A stretch of 64,000 bases of DNA, from positions 6,310,522 to 6,374,521 of the forward strand of contig CM041202.1 in assembly GCA_023078555.1 (NCBI GenBank), read 5' to 3'. The position numbers and the translations under genes are program-made. Positions 39,912-50,831 of this stretch are shown here, piece after piece. How positions within the stretch are numbered: position 1 is the first letter of the stretch; every line of letters begins with the position of its first letter. The stretch is from Ulva prolifera. Its lineage: Eukaryota; Chlorophyta; Ulvophyceae; Ulvales; Ulvaceae. The notes below the pieces were generated by a model. The model searched no databases. It was not told the DNA's origin and saw only the letters and a program-made list of their open reading frames with translations.

Positions 39912-42086
39912 CACCTTTACAGGTTCCCCGCAAATCTCTACATCGAAGGCGCACCGCCCGGCACCGCTGCAATCACGTCGCAGCGCGGCGTGCGGCAAGG
40001 CGACCCCATCAGCCCGCTGCTCTTCGCCCTGGCCCTCCAGGGCCCCCTCCAGGCAGTGCAGGCCCAGCACCAGCCACCCGGGAGGGAGGTCACGGCCGCC
40101 CTCATGGCGTATCATGACGACTGCACCATCGCCGGGCAGCGCGTGGACGCCGCCGCCGCATTCCGTGCGCTGGTCTCGGCAGCAGAACCCCTCGGGCTGG
40201 AGCCCCAGCTACACAAGTGCACGGCCTACTCGCGCGACCCCCAGCATGCGGGATCCGTCGCGGCCGCGCTCGGCATAACGCATGCCACGGAGGGCACCGT
40301 CATCACCGGCACGCCCATCGGCACCCCGGCGTTCGAGTCGGCGCACGCGGAAGCGACGGCCGACAAGGTGTGCGCCACCATCGAGAAGATGATGCGCTTG
40401 CCCCTGAAAGCGCAAGACCAGTTCTTGCTGCTCACGATGTCCTGCCAACGCCGTATGCTGCACTACGCCAGGGCGGTGCCGTGGGCGCACATTTCCGATC
40501 ACATGCGCCGGACGGAGGCGTCCGTCCTGGCTGCGGTGAATGAAATCATGCGCATCCCGCGGGACGACACTCGTGCGGCCGCACAAGCCATCCTTCCAGC
40601 GCGCCTCGGAGGCCTGGGCGTCACGTCCACGCCGCAGGAGGTCGCGGACGGAGCGTACCTCGCTGCAGCGGCGGTGAGCCAAAAGGCGTTCGCAGGAGGC
40701 CCCGAGTGCATGCAGCCGTACCGGGGGCCGCACGGGCAACAATTGCAGGAAACCTGGCAGGCCCTCAACGTCGCTCAGCAGCTCCATCCGGAGCTGCCCG
40801 GGCCGGCGAGCGGCGACACCATCGCCAAGGTGTTACCTGGTATGCAGCAGCGTATCACAAAGTTGGTTGCCCTGCGCCGCCGGGCAGCTCTGCTTGCCAG
40901 CCATGACGTTGCCACGCTCGAGGGTGCATGCAACTTGGCACGGCTTCGCAGCTGTGCTTGCCGTGCAGCCACCCTTTGGTTGAGCACCCTGCCGCTCTCC
41001 CAGGCGCTGCGCATGACTGACATTGAGTTCATGCTGTGCATCAGGTATCTCCTGGGCATGTCCCCAGCCCCTCCCAATGCGGTCGGCTCGCGCTGCGAAT
41101 GTGGCACTCTCATACAGCCGCATGATCTCGACCACGCGATGAATTGCACACACAATGCGGGGACCTGGACTTCGCGCCACAATATCGTTGAAAAACAATG
41201 GCGCGAGATCGGGTCCCACGCGTGTGTGGCATCCACGCGCATCCCGCGCACAGCGCCGTTCGTCCGCGCGCGGCTCGCGGCCGCATCGAGGCAGATCCAT
41301 GCTGGCCCGTTGGGCCCGCCCCCCCCTGCTCCGCCCCAGCCCGCCTCCCAGGTCGCGGGCCCATCGCGTGGGGCGGCCTTGCCCGCGACGCCGGTGCCTG
41401 CAGCCCCGCCGCCGCCGCCAACCGCGCGCGCGGACGAGGCGCCGGCACCTACGCCTGCTCCGGCCGCCGACGCCGATGCTGGACACAGTGCCCAGATGGG
41501 GCGCCACGCGCCAGACGCAGCGCAGGCTGCGGCCCTGGCGGCGGCGGCGGCGCCGGGTGGTCAGGATCCAGCGGGGCCTGGGGAGCAGGCCGCTGCCGCG
41601 CAGGCAACGGCGCTGGATGAGGTGTTCAGGGCAGTGGCCCAGGAGAAACTGGGGGACATCATGTTTATGCCGCCGGGCGACCCTTTGTGCATAGGAGATG
41701 TGTCGGTTGTGAACCCCTGTGCTGGTTCCTATTGCGGCCGTGCGGCCCGCGAGGACGGGGGTGCTGCGGAGACGCGGGACGTGCAGAAACGCACTGCTTA
41801 TCGTTTGTACGACCCTGATGCGTACAGTTTCGGGCCGTTGTCGCATGAGACGCATGGTCGCTTGGGGCGGCCTGCCATGAATCACTTGAATCGGCTGGCA
41901 GAGGTTGCGTCTCGGTGTGGGAAGGTGAACCGTGCTTTGTTTGTGACGAATGCTCTGCGCCGGTTGAGTGTGGCGTTGTGCAAGGGGAATGCTCTTGTGC
42001 TCCGTGCGGGGCTTCAATCTTTGGCTGGCATCACCGGCCGAGCTGTGGTACGTGCTCGTGCCCGGCCTAGTGCCATGACTGCGTGA
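39912..42086 (+). pseudogene. LINE family C ORF, C-terminal two thirds
   Basis: About 724 codons are open. RT motif B RGVRQGDPISPLLFAL and a catalytic YHDD (AYHDDCTIAG instead of the usual Y(A/L)DD) are present; motif A is lost by 5' truncation. A CCHC knuckle (CECGTLIQPHDLDHAMNC) is followed by a Pro/Ala-rich linker of about 110 residues. The restriction-like endonuclease then has GDPLCIGDVSVVNP, a Lys in KRTAYRLYDPDAY, and PLSHETHGRLG. The tail NRALFVTNALRRLSVALCKG is shared with the small copies. Related to family B at the last endonuclease block, more distant from family A. Not functional because the start of the RT is missing. Confidence 0.8.
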
Positions 42087-42158
42087 GTGGATTTGCGTGT
42101 GTGTTCCTGGCAACGGCTCGCTGCCCGGCCTCTGTCCTTTGTAACTACATACATACAT
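39912..42158 (+). mobile_element. LINE family C, 5'-truncated copy
   Basis: Inserted at a (CATA)n microsatellite (39898-39911; the same repeat follows the element). Begins inside the reverse transcriptase and ends with a short 3' UTR (GGCAACGGCTCGCTGCCCGG, CCTCTGTCCTTTGTAACTAC). Two shorter tail copies follow head to tail (42159-42287, 42288-42548). Confidence 0.85.
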
Positions 42159-42287
42159 GGCAGAGGTTGTACTGTGGTACGTGCTCGTGCCCGGCCTAGT
42201 GCCATGACTGCGTGAGTGGATTTGCGTGTGTATTCCTGGCAACGGCTCGCTGCCCGGCCTCTGTCCTTTGTAACTACATACATACAT
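42159..42287 (+). mobile_element. LINE family C tail, tandem copy 2
   Basis: GGCAGAGGTTG, then a jump to CTGTGGTACGTGCTCGTGCC and the full 3' end up to TTTGTAACTACATACATACA. An internal stretch present in copy 3 is missing. Confidence 0.85.
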
Positions 42288-42548
42288 GGCAGAGGTTGCG
42301 TCTCGGTGTGGTAAGGTGAACCGTGCTTTGTTTGTGACGAATGCTCTGCGCCGGTTGAGTGTGGCGTTGTGCAAGGGGAATGCTCTTGTGCTCCGTGCGG
42401 GGCTTCAATCTTTGGCTGGCATCACCGGCCGAGCTGTGGTACGTGCTCGTGCCCGGCCTAGTGCCATGACTGCGTGAGTGGATTTGCGTGTGTATTCCTG
42501 GCAACGGCTCGCTGCCCGGCCTCTGTCCTTTGTAACTACATACATACA
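42288..42548 (+). mobile_element. LINE family C tail, tandem copy 3
   Basis: GGCAGAGGTTGCGTCTCGGT through the last 64 codons and the 3' UTR, nearly identical to copy 1. Followed by the remainder of the (CATA)n target. Confidence 0.9.
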
Positions 42549-44203
42549 TACAACCGCGCCAGGACGAGGTCTCGACGTCAGGTCGACTGGGCGGACAGTC
42601 AGCCTCGGCAGATTAAACGCCTCCTGGACAGTGGTGGTCAGTTTCGCTGGATACTTGCGAGCGCATCGCGCTGGCAGCTGTCCTGGGCCCTCAGCGGTGC
42701 AGTACCGCCGGAATATTGAAAAGCCCAGCGGGGATCCCTCCGGTTTTGTTGAAGGAAAACAGGCTCTGTGGAGCACTGACCTTGAGTCAAGAAACCGCCT
42801 GCGAGCGATGCATTCAAGCATGCTATTGATCCACAAGATGTATTCAGTGGGTGTATGTATGGGGCGCCTAATTGGGGACGTGAGCTGCGGTGTCTGACAG
42901 CCGACACGTCATGCAGACATCAGGTATCATCATTTGACATGAGATGGTCATACGTGACGCTGTCAGGCGTGCAACGGGCGTCACAGCGCATGGCGAGTTC
43001 GCAAGTGTATACGTACCGTCCCATGATGGGGCGGGGGTCGCTGGCAGGCAGTGTGGGACCCCGCCACTGACAATATGATGGCGCTCGACGAGCCCTCTAC
43101 AGTGCCAATTCATATTTTACAGGACACATGAGTACGTTCTTGAATGCAGTTATGTGGCTGACAGGCGACTCAACGCTGATGCCCGAATAGACAAAGCTCC
43201 CACCACGCCGTCTGGTGCAGATGTCCCGCAAGAGGCGGAACGCATTTGCAGCTGGAGAAGTGCAACCCACAGTCGTCTTCATGCGCTCGCTCGAGGTGAG
43301 CCTAGTTGGAAAGCGGTTGTTCAAGGCGCTTGCCGAGTCATCTTCAGCGCACACGCAGGCGGACCTGTCGCAGGGCTGACTGCAGCCCTTATCAAGCCCT
43401 GCCGTGCGTATATCCCTGCTACATTGCTTAACGATGCGAAGTGTCTGTGTGAACGTCAGATCGTGCGATCAACTGGAACGGGGTGACGGTTAGCCTACGC
43501 TTGCATGTGCGAAGCTACTTCCCGCATGTCCCTTCACCAGAGGACGTACTTGCACGCCATACGTGACTGTGAATGGATTTACCTGCTGTGTATACGATCG
43601 TTGCCGTGCTGCCATGCGGCTGTGTCGTATTGCGAGCATGTCGCTGCGGCAATGTTGTTCTGGAAGTCGTCCATCGCTGCGCAAGAGCAAACCGCACGTC
43701 CACACAGTCCAAATCACGGTATGCCTTCAGAGCTCTGAAATGGGAAGTTTATCTGCTGGTACCCAGCGGCGAGCTTGGAGACTGTCCGGCGGTGTCCGCC
43801 CAGAGGTGGCGCTGCATGCGCGTGACAAAAGCTGCACAGCCAGCGTCCGTTGCAATTGAAAAACCGCACGAGGTCACGATTCACTCTGTCCAGCACTCGC
43901 AGTGTGATTTCGACACATCGGAAGCCATCTCCTGTTCCACTTGAAATACAACATCCGGTCTGAGCGGCACTCAGTGAGTGCTCTGCAAACCAAAGTCACC
44001 ATGCATGGTGCACAGTTTTACACAAAGCGCGCCGCAACAGGTGCTTGCATGACAACATGCTTGCTGACGGTGAAGATGACAATGCGCCTCACCAAGCGGT
44101 CACACATGAGAGTGGCCACTGGCCTTGACTTGGGGTCTGCGGGTTCAGCCCCCGCCCCGGATTCCCCGGCACTGCCTTCTCGCCTCAAAGTCTCTGCTAA
44201 CAG
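42549..44203. other. No gene recognised
   Basis: No frame with protein-like content or paralogue in the window. No RNA gene seen. Confidence 0.4.
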
Positions 44204-44302
44204 TGTTGGGTCGCTTTGCAGAATTTCCAGGTCTGTCACCCCGAAATTAGATGTGAATATTTGGAATTGTTCTATGTGATCGGGCCCGATGACCCAACAC
44301 TA
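44204..44302 (+). mobile_element. MITE-like element with terminal inverted repeats, copy 1
   Basis: Begins AGTGTTGGGTC and ends GACCCAACACT, perfect 11-bp inverted termini around about 77 bp with no coding capacity. A similar sequence in inverted orientation is at 46555-46670. Flanks do not show an obvious target duplication. Confidence 0.7.
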
Positions 44303-44629
44303 CTCCGCTACCTTGCATTGCGGCGGCGTCGTTTAAATTTGTGCTTGCTGCGCTCGTCGCCAGGATGTCTGGCCTTAGGCAACATGCGACGCTGCACCAC
44401 GGTCGCATGCATTCACCTGTGATGTCCCTGGCTCAGGCTGCTGGTCCCTCCCCCCCGCTTAGGCGCCGCGCCGCCGACCGCATCAGCTTTTACTCATCTC
44501 TTGGAATGTCTTCAGAGGTTCCAGCGTTGTGGCCACATGTGGTCGCTGTCCTGCTCCTGTCCATGGAGAGTACTGTTGTCAGATGCACAAACAAAAAACG
44601 CAGCCGCCACACATCGTGGACGCCACATG
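44303..44629. other. No gene recognised
   Basis: Ordinary sequence between the MITE and the decayed copy of gene H. Confidence 0.35.
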
Positions 44630-45427
44630 TCATGGAGGCCACACATCATGGACGCCACATGTCATGGAGGCGTTGCAGCAGCAGCGCCTACACGCGTGTC
44701 CTCCACGCTTGTCCTCTCCTCGCGTGTCCTCGCCTGCCAACATATGCCCTACATATGCCTCGTGCAACCAGGTCCATGCAACCAGGTCCCCCGTGCCTAG
44801 GAGTGCGTCCCCCTCGTCCTGGCCAGCTATGTGCTGGACCATCAGCCGATGCAGTACTGTATCATTTGCTACGTCCCGTCTCATACACGACCTGGACCAC
44901 CGCAAACAAAGCCAGCACCACCGCAGTGACCGTGACCAGCGCAGCATACACACACTCGTCCAGAAAAGGCCTCAAGCAGAGCAGCTGCTACCTCCACATA
45001 GCCCGGAGAGGGGCTTTATTCCCAGCTGCAGTCTGCTACGTAGCCTGCCCGACAATGCATGCCCCTCCAGCAATGGCCGCTGCGCTGTAGCCACCCTGGC
45101 CACCGGCAGCACCTGGCCGCGTCCTCCGGGGGGGCCGCGGCAGAGGCACGCCGGAGGGCCAGTGGGGTGGTATGGGCCCCAGCTCCGGCGCCACCGCCGC
45201 CAGCCCCGTGTCGCGGCGCGCCACAAGCTCTCGTGGCAGATCTTGTGGCACCAGGCCTCCTGAAAGGTCAGCCCTGGACTGGTGCTAGCTGTAGCTGCTG
45301 GAGGGGGATCTACACCGAGGCTGCGGCAGCTGCCGACTGGCATGAGTTGGAAGCTGGTGATCGTCTGTGCAGCTGTAGCCTTTGGAGAGTGCGGCGGCGT
45401 GGCGTGGAGAATACATATAGTGTGCAT
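44630..45427 (-). pseudogene. Decayed copy of gene H
   Basis: Pieces in different frames match gene H in order: SPGLTFQEAW (H: ALGLTFEEAW), RRDTGLAAVAPELGPI and HWPSGVPLPRPPR (H: RRDQGLTAVAPALDPY and HWPSGVPLPRPLR), a hydrophobic stretch ALVTVTAVVLALFAVVQVVY (H: LVAAGLAVFAAVQVGY), and TVLHRLMVQHIAGQDE (H: TVLYRLMVEDTVGQEE). At least three frame changes and two stops separate them. Also contains three CATGGAGGCCACACATC-type repeats at 44610-44670. Confidence 0.65.
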
Positions 45428-46554
45428 GTGCTTGCCACAGCCAGTGGCTGAGCCGATGCGGGCTGGCGGAGAGAATGCGGCAGCGCGCGCGGTTCGCGGC
45501 AGAGGTTGTGGACTCTAAAAAAAAAAACTCTTTTTTTACCCCAGGCTGGACTCACAGGCCAGCGTGAGGCGTACCTGTGACTTAATGAAAAAGATTTGTG
45601 TTTAGATGTCCTTGGGGACAGCTAGGGAGCTGAGTCGTTGGGGCGCAGACAGGGCTTGCCTTTGGGCCGTGCGGCTCTGTGCTCCGATCCTGCGCACAAA
45701 TGCATCGTGTTCAACATTCATGATGCGTGTAGTCCCGCGTGCACTCCACTCTGTGGCAGTCACCCCGGTTGAAGTGTGATGCTGCCTCGACTTTACCAGT
45801 CGAGGCCTGGTATGCCAGGGCCCCGCGCAGCACATGCATATGCGTGTCATTCACATTGCGGTCACAGTGCCGCAAGTATGTGAAGGGTGATGACGTCGGA
45901 CAGCAGGAAGCATGGCGCGGGGAAGAGATCACAGTAATTCTAGATTAATCTGGAATGCTCAGTTTACTTTACTTCAACGAGTCAGATTATGCACACATGC
46001 TGGCCTGTACACATGCCACGCTGAGCTGTGCGGTGCCACGCAGCTTGACGCTCCGAGCTCGACGCCCCAAGCGGAGTCACTGGCCTGTACCTGGTGGCTG
46101 CTAGGTGGCAGCTCTTGCTTGCACAACCAAATAGCCTCCTTCATGAATGTAGCGACCTCCCGACGCCCGTGCGGACCTGGAAGGCCTTGGGGACTCGATC
46201 CTGCAGGCAGTTGCGCTGGTGTCGGTCTGTGTTGCATGTGGATTAATCCATATAATATTGTTCAGTTCCAGTGGCGGTTTAATGCCCTGGATTGTGTCCT
46301 GCGGTGCTACCTGCCTCGCAGGCTTTGTCCTTGCAACACACGGCTGCGCATGCATTTGTGCAGACGGGGGTGTGGGAGTGCCATGGTGCTGGCGTGCAAG
46401 TGTGGCGCTGGGCTGGGGCGGTGTCTGGGTCGTGTTGACTGCTGAGTTGCAGGGGTGGAGCAGGCGTGCGTGTGCGACTGCGCCTTCAGAGTCAGGCGGT
46501 GAGGTTGCCCGCACCTTAAGGTCGATGCGCACGGTTAGATGTTGCAGTGCCCAG
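45428..46554. other. Duplicated flank of the gene H copies; LINE B tail
   Basis: Parts of 45640-46070 resemble 48000-48440 (both include a GTGCGGTGCCACGCAGCTTG-like block), extending the duplication beyond the gene. A family B tail lies at 46297-46341 (GCGGTGCTACCTGCC ... CTTTGTCCTTGCAACACA). No gene recognised. Confidence 0.4.
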
Positions 46555-46670
46555 CAGTGTTGGGTTGTCGGGCCCGATGATATGTTTTTTTTATTTTATT
46601 TTTAATATTCAGGTCTAATTTCTGGGTGGCAGTGCTGGAAATGCTGCAAAGCGACCCAACATTGGTGCGC
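46555..46670 (-). mobile_element. MITE-like element, copy 2
   Basis: AGTGTTGGGTTGTCGGGCCC ... CAAAGCGACCCAACATT. Inverse of copy 1, with an added AT-rich TTTTTTATTTTATTTTT stretch inside. Terminal repeats have one mismatch. Confidence 0.7.
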
Positions 46671-47188
46671 AGCTGCAGGGACCATTCGTTGCGACCGGCC
46701 TCTCTGCATGACTTTGTCCTCAGGCCACATGCGTGATGCGTAGGTGCCCCTGTCTAGCGACAGCCTGAGTGTGCCGCATGGACATGACAGGTGAATATAG
46801 CCTACCTCAGTGTTTAAAATGGTTGTGCTGTACCCATTGGCCCTTCTGCAAACACAGTATACTTGCATGTGGCAGACGCTGTTTCAGGAGAGATTCAAAA
46901 CTACAGAGGGCTGGCCAATGGCAGCACGCAGGCCAGCCCGTCACATGCATGATCACATGCCTTCGCCTAGGCCGTGCATTACAACCGCGGCCTGTATACA
47001 GGCTGCTGCAAGCTCCCTTACCCCTCAGCTGCCGCAGATGCGGCATCCTCCCGTCGCAGCTCTGGGAACAATTTCTTGTGGAATTTTCTACATCTACAGC
47101 ACTGCACGGCGGACACCAACGGGCAACGTCGAGAGCTGGAGTCGCACGCACACACAAGACACACCACGCCACGTTGGCGGTGCCGCCT
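46671..47188. other. No gene recognised
   Basis: Spacer 3' of gene H. No supported frame. Confidence 0.35.
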
Positions 47189-47956
47189 CTACATGCAATG
47201 TGGGACCTGGTCAACTGTGCTTCGGAGTGTCTCCACCTCCTCCTGGCCAACCGTGTCCTCGACCATCAGCCGATACAGCACCGTCACGTGCCGCTCCAGC
47301 GCACAACGCTCTACATCATACCCAACCTGGACCGCCGCAAACACAGCCAGCCCCGCAGCGACCAGGTGCAGCGCACACAGGTTCAACCAGAAGAGGCCCC
47401 GGACGGAGCAGCTGCTGGCTCCGGACAGTGTGGAGAGGAGCTGTGATCCCAGCTGAAACACACACAGCACGACGAGGCACGCCATCCAGCGCTGGCCGGC
47501 GCTCTGTGGCCACCCCGGACACCGGCGCCGCCTCGCGGCGTCTTGCCGGAGGGGCCGCGGCAGAGGCACGCCGGAGGGCCAGTGGGTGGCGTCGACGTAT
47601 GGGTCCAGCGCCGGCGCGACCGCCGTCAGCCCCTGGTCGCGCCGCGCCGCGAGCGTGCGGTGCCAGGCCTCCTCGAAGGTCAGGCCTAGTGCACCATCTG
47701 CCGTCGACCGTGCGGGGGTGCTGCAACTGCTGCTTGTGCCGAATAGTATGAGCTCAATTTGGTCGTTGTCGGTGCAGCCGATACTGTTGGCATTGTGCCC
47801 CGGCGTGGAAAATGTGTCTGCGATTGGAAGGCGCAGCCAGTGGCTGATCCATCGCAGGCTGGCAGTGATTATCATGCTGTGGTGGGGCGAGGTGTCGGGA
47901 CTGCCAGAGGCTGTGGATTCCGGCAGAGGCTGTGGATTCTGTTCAGCTGCTCTCAC
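47189..47956 (-). CDS. Gene H: predicted membrane protein of unknown family
   Basis: 255 codons are open. The first candidate ATG is at 47875 (MIITASLRWISHWLRLP); the frame is open upstream, so an earlier exon is possible. The middle is soluble (ALGLTFEEAWHRTLAARRDQ, then HWPSGVPLPRPLR). Two hydrophobic segments follow: WMACLVVLCVFQLGSQLL and LNLCALHLVAAGLAVFAAVQ. The end is polar (ERHVTVLYRLMVEDTVGQEE). Conservation of these blocks in the decayed copy at 44630-45427 supports a real gene. No family recognised. A membrane role is inferred from hydrophobicity alone. Confidence 0.5.
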   Translation of the reverse strand: MRAAEQNPQPLPESTASGSPDTSPHHSMIITASLRWISHWLRLPIADTFSTPGHNANSIGCTDNDQIELILFGTSSSCSTPARSTADGALGLTFEEAWHRTLAARRDQGLTAVAPALDPYVDATHWPSGVPLPRPLRQDAARRRRCPGWPQSAGQRWMACLVVLCVFQLGSQLLSTLSGASSCSVRGLFWLNLCALHLVAAGLAVFAAVQVGYDVERCALERHVTVLYRLMVEDTVGQEEVETLRSTVDQVPHCM

Positions 47957-50521
47957 AAGCAGGCCTGAGGTCTGCGTGATGCTGGTGAAAAAAATGCCTG
48001 ATGAGGGTCTCCAGAGACACCTGAGCAGCTTCCCCGTTGATGTTCAGCCACAGCTTGAGTCTAGGGCCCCAGCATGCGGCGCTGTGCTCTGGACCTGCAC
48101 ACATGTGCATCGTGGTCATGCGTGTTGTCATGAGAGTGCGTACTGTGCCCACAACTTTTGCAGCAGTCACCTCCGTAAAAGTGTCAGGACTTCTCCTGTG
48201 CCACAGTGAGTGAGGTTTCGGCCGAAACATCCGGAGTAACATGCATGAGCCTCGAGGCGACAAGTTGCGCAACATGGGCGACGTGATAAGATGTTACAGG
48301 GCATGTGCTGACGGCGATGATTCTGGAACGTGGAACAAGGTGTGGGGGAGATATCACAGTGGCAAGTTCAGCGCACCTGCTGGCCTGTGCCACAGGCGAA
48401 GCAGCGCCACGCGGCGCCACGCAGCTCGGCGCTTCCTTGGCACGGTGGCGGGTAGGTGACGCCGTTGCGTTCACTACCAGACGCCATGTTGCATGGATCT
48501 GAGTCTCACTCCACAAGAGCCGCCATTTCGCTCCTATCAACAGGCTTCAGCTTTCAACTCGGACATCTGCGCGGAATGCGGCTTGTACCAGCTCGGAACT
48601 GTTCCTGGCAGTCGCACCCGCTAACCCTCGCAGTCAGCGGCATCCGGCGTGATGTAATACTACTCAAACAATTCTCAGATGTGTGTCACAGTAACGGGGG
48701 GAGCATCGGTTGGCACCACAAGGTTGGCTTTTCGAGCGTCCATCCCTGTGGAGCGCACACCGCTGAAGACGCAAAGAGATGACAAAGAGTGCAGCTGTAG
48801 TCTAGGAAATATTAGACAGTGCTTGGTCCGCTGGTCTGCAACAGCTACACGTTCCGAATCGTTCACTACTGGCCATGGGCATAGACATCGCGGCCATCCG
48901 CCACCTGGACACCTTACAGATGGCAAGAGACATGACACGGGAGCGGGCGGAAGCGATCCCTCCCACCTGCAAGAGCCACTCCATTCCCAGGATTTCTGTT
49001 CCTCTGTTGTGGTCAGCGACTCGACAGCCTGCGCAGCAGAAGCGCTACACCTGCACGCAATGCGACCATCCCTGCAAGGGTGGCCTTGCCGGATACTTGT
49101 GTGGAGGGCTCCTCATCTTGGCCATGAGTCACAATTTAAGCCCATGACATCACTCGTGTGCTCGCTGTATCACACGTCTTGCCGCACACCGCCCCGCAGG
49201 TCTCGCCGACAGGACACTCACATCGAGTCGAAACGCACAGCCCGGGTGCACTCACGCTCTATAACCTGATTAGAGCTGTACTGTGAGTGTGGCGGCTCAG
49301 CTGTCTTTGTCCGCAGCAAGAAGCGGCTTCTTGAACCATCTCTGCCACTGGCGTAGGTGTGCCCGTGGCTTCTTTCGACATGACCATAAAACGCCCTCTT
49401 GAAATTCGTCGAGGCTGCACTATCTCTTGATACTGTCTAAATATATAGCGGCTAGCGCGAACAGGCCAACGTCGCGAGCATGGGCCGTAGGTCTGCAGTC
49501 CCGCTGAGCGAGGTGCGTATAGCTGTTCACGTCTCATGCCCTCCGGAGAAAATGCTGTGGTCATTATTGACTTTAAGCATCCGCGCGGTGTCTGGTGGTG
49601 TCGCGACAGTTCCGATAGATGTAACCTCAGCTCCCTGCAGCTCCGTTGACCTTGGGAGCCACACCCGCCTCTTGCACCCAAGGCATACATGGATATGACT
49701 TGACGCCTGATTTACGTAGCCTACTTCCTATTCGACAGCTGTAAGGCTCTAGCTCACGGCATGGCTTCTTGCGTCACAACTTGTACTTGGTCAACCACAT
49801 CCCAGCCCTGTGTCCAGTCCAGAGAAGGCACTGATCGGTGAAAGTCCTCATAGATGACGCCACAGCATCATGGACAAGCGATTGCGTGTGTTGTCTTTGT
49901 TCAATACATCTGCTTGTGTAATTGATACAGGAGCAGCAAGCTAACAGCCTCCCAGCTGCTTGTGAACGCGACTCAGCTGTCTCACTCTAGTATGTCCTCC
50001 GCAGGCCTGCACGTAGAATGCTGTTACAGCCACTCGGCTGAGAAACTTGTTTGCACTCTGTTCTCGCCGCGATTGCAGTGTTCATTCGTTTTTGCAACAC
50101 ACTGAACAGCCGCCCTGAACTGCGTACTCACCTTGTGAAAAACGGTGTCAGGTGTCACTCACAACATGCACATGCCCCTGTGATGAATCCATGCAAGACC
50201 CTGAGAAGGTTTAGTATGAAAATACGGCAGCCCAGCCTCACCACCTGCCACTCCATGGCTCACACAGTAGCTGCCCGTCGGTTGCCCGCATCTGTTCTAA
50301 GGCCAGTATGCCCCCAACCTTCACGTCCAGCCTATTCCACTGGAAATTCCATAGGAAATTCGCAGAATTACCTCCTCTCGTGCTTACCCAGCCCATGCCA
50401 GACGCCGTCGCACATTAGCATGTCTGGCGACCGTCTGCGCTCCAGTCTCTGTGGCTGAGCAGTCTCAGGCCAACCTGGCGACTACAGCTCTGCAGCCTTT
50501 CCGAAGGATCCTGTCCGCCGT
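47957..50521. other. No gene recognised
   Basis: 48000-48440 is part of the gene H duplication. The rest has no protein-like frame or repeat that I can support. A weak helical frame near 50051-50230 was not accepted. Confidence 0.35.
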
Positions 50522-50670
50522 ATGAGAAGTGTCTTGTGCAGCTGTGTCATTGTGAGATACCCTTGTAACACCACCGTGACCGCGGGCAAGGCATTCTACA
50601 GCTGCCGCTGCATCAGCCAGTCCTGCTTGTTTTTCCGGCCCGAGCACACTGTGGCACACATTCCAGCGCA
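50522..50670 (+). CDS. Possible exon with a GRF-type zinc-finger pattern
   Basis: From the ATG at 50522 the frame reads MRSVLCSCVIVRYPCNTT, then TAGKAFYSCRCISQSCLFF and RPEHTV. The spacing C-x-C ... G-x-x-FY-x-C-x6-C-x-FF matches the GRF zinc finger known from nucleic-acid-binding proteins (topoisomerase 3, NEIL3, APE2). The G-R-x-F position reads GKAF. The frame stays open to 50839 but loses protein-like character after about 50670, where a splice donor would be expected. The partner exons and function are unknown. Confidence 0.3.
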
Positions 50671-50831
50671 CACCTTGTCCAGCCGCCGGTGTAAGCCACT
50701 CCGCGCCGCAACAGTCGCCTCACACGTAATGTACCAGAACTGCACTTCTGGTGCAATTGAGAATCAACACGGCATGAGTGCATCACAGCTACATCTCCCG
50801 TGCGGCCTGCGTGAGATTCAGAGAGGACCGT

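Noticed and set aside
50051-50458. Possible ARM-like helical gene (LAAIAVFIRFCNTLNSRPEL)
   Set aside because: Only one short helical stretch, no ATG in place, and the rest of the frame is not protein-like.
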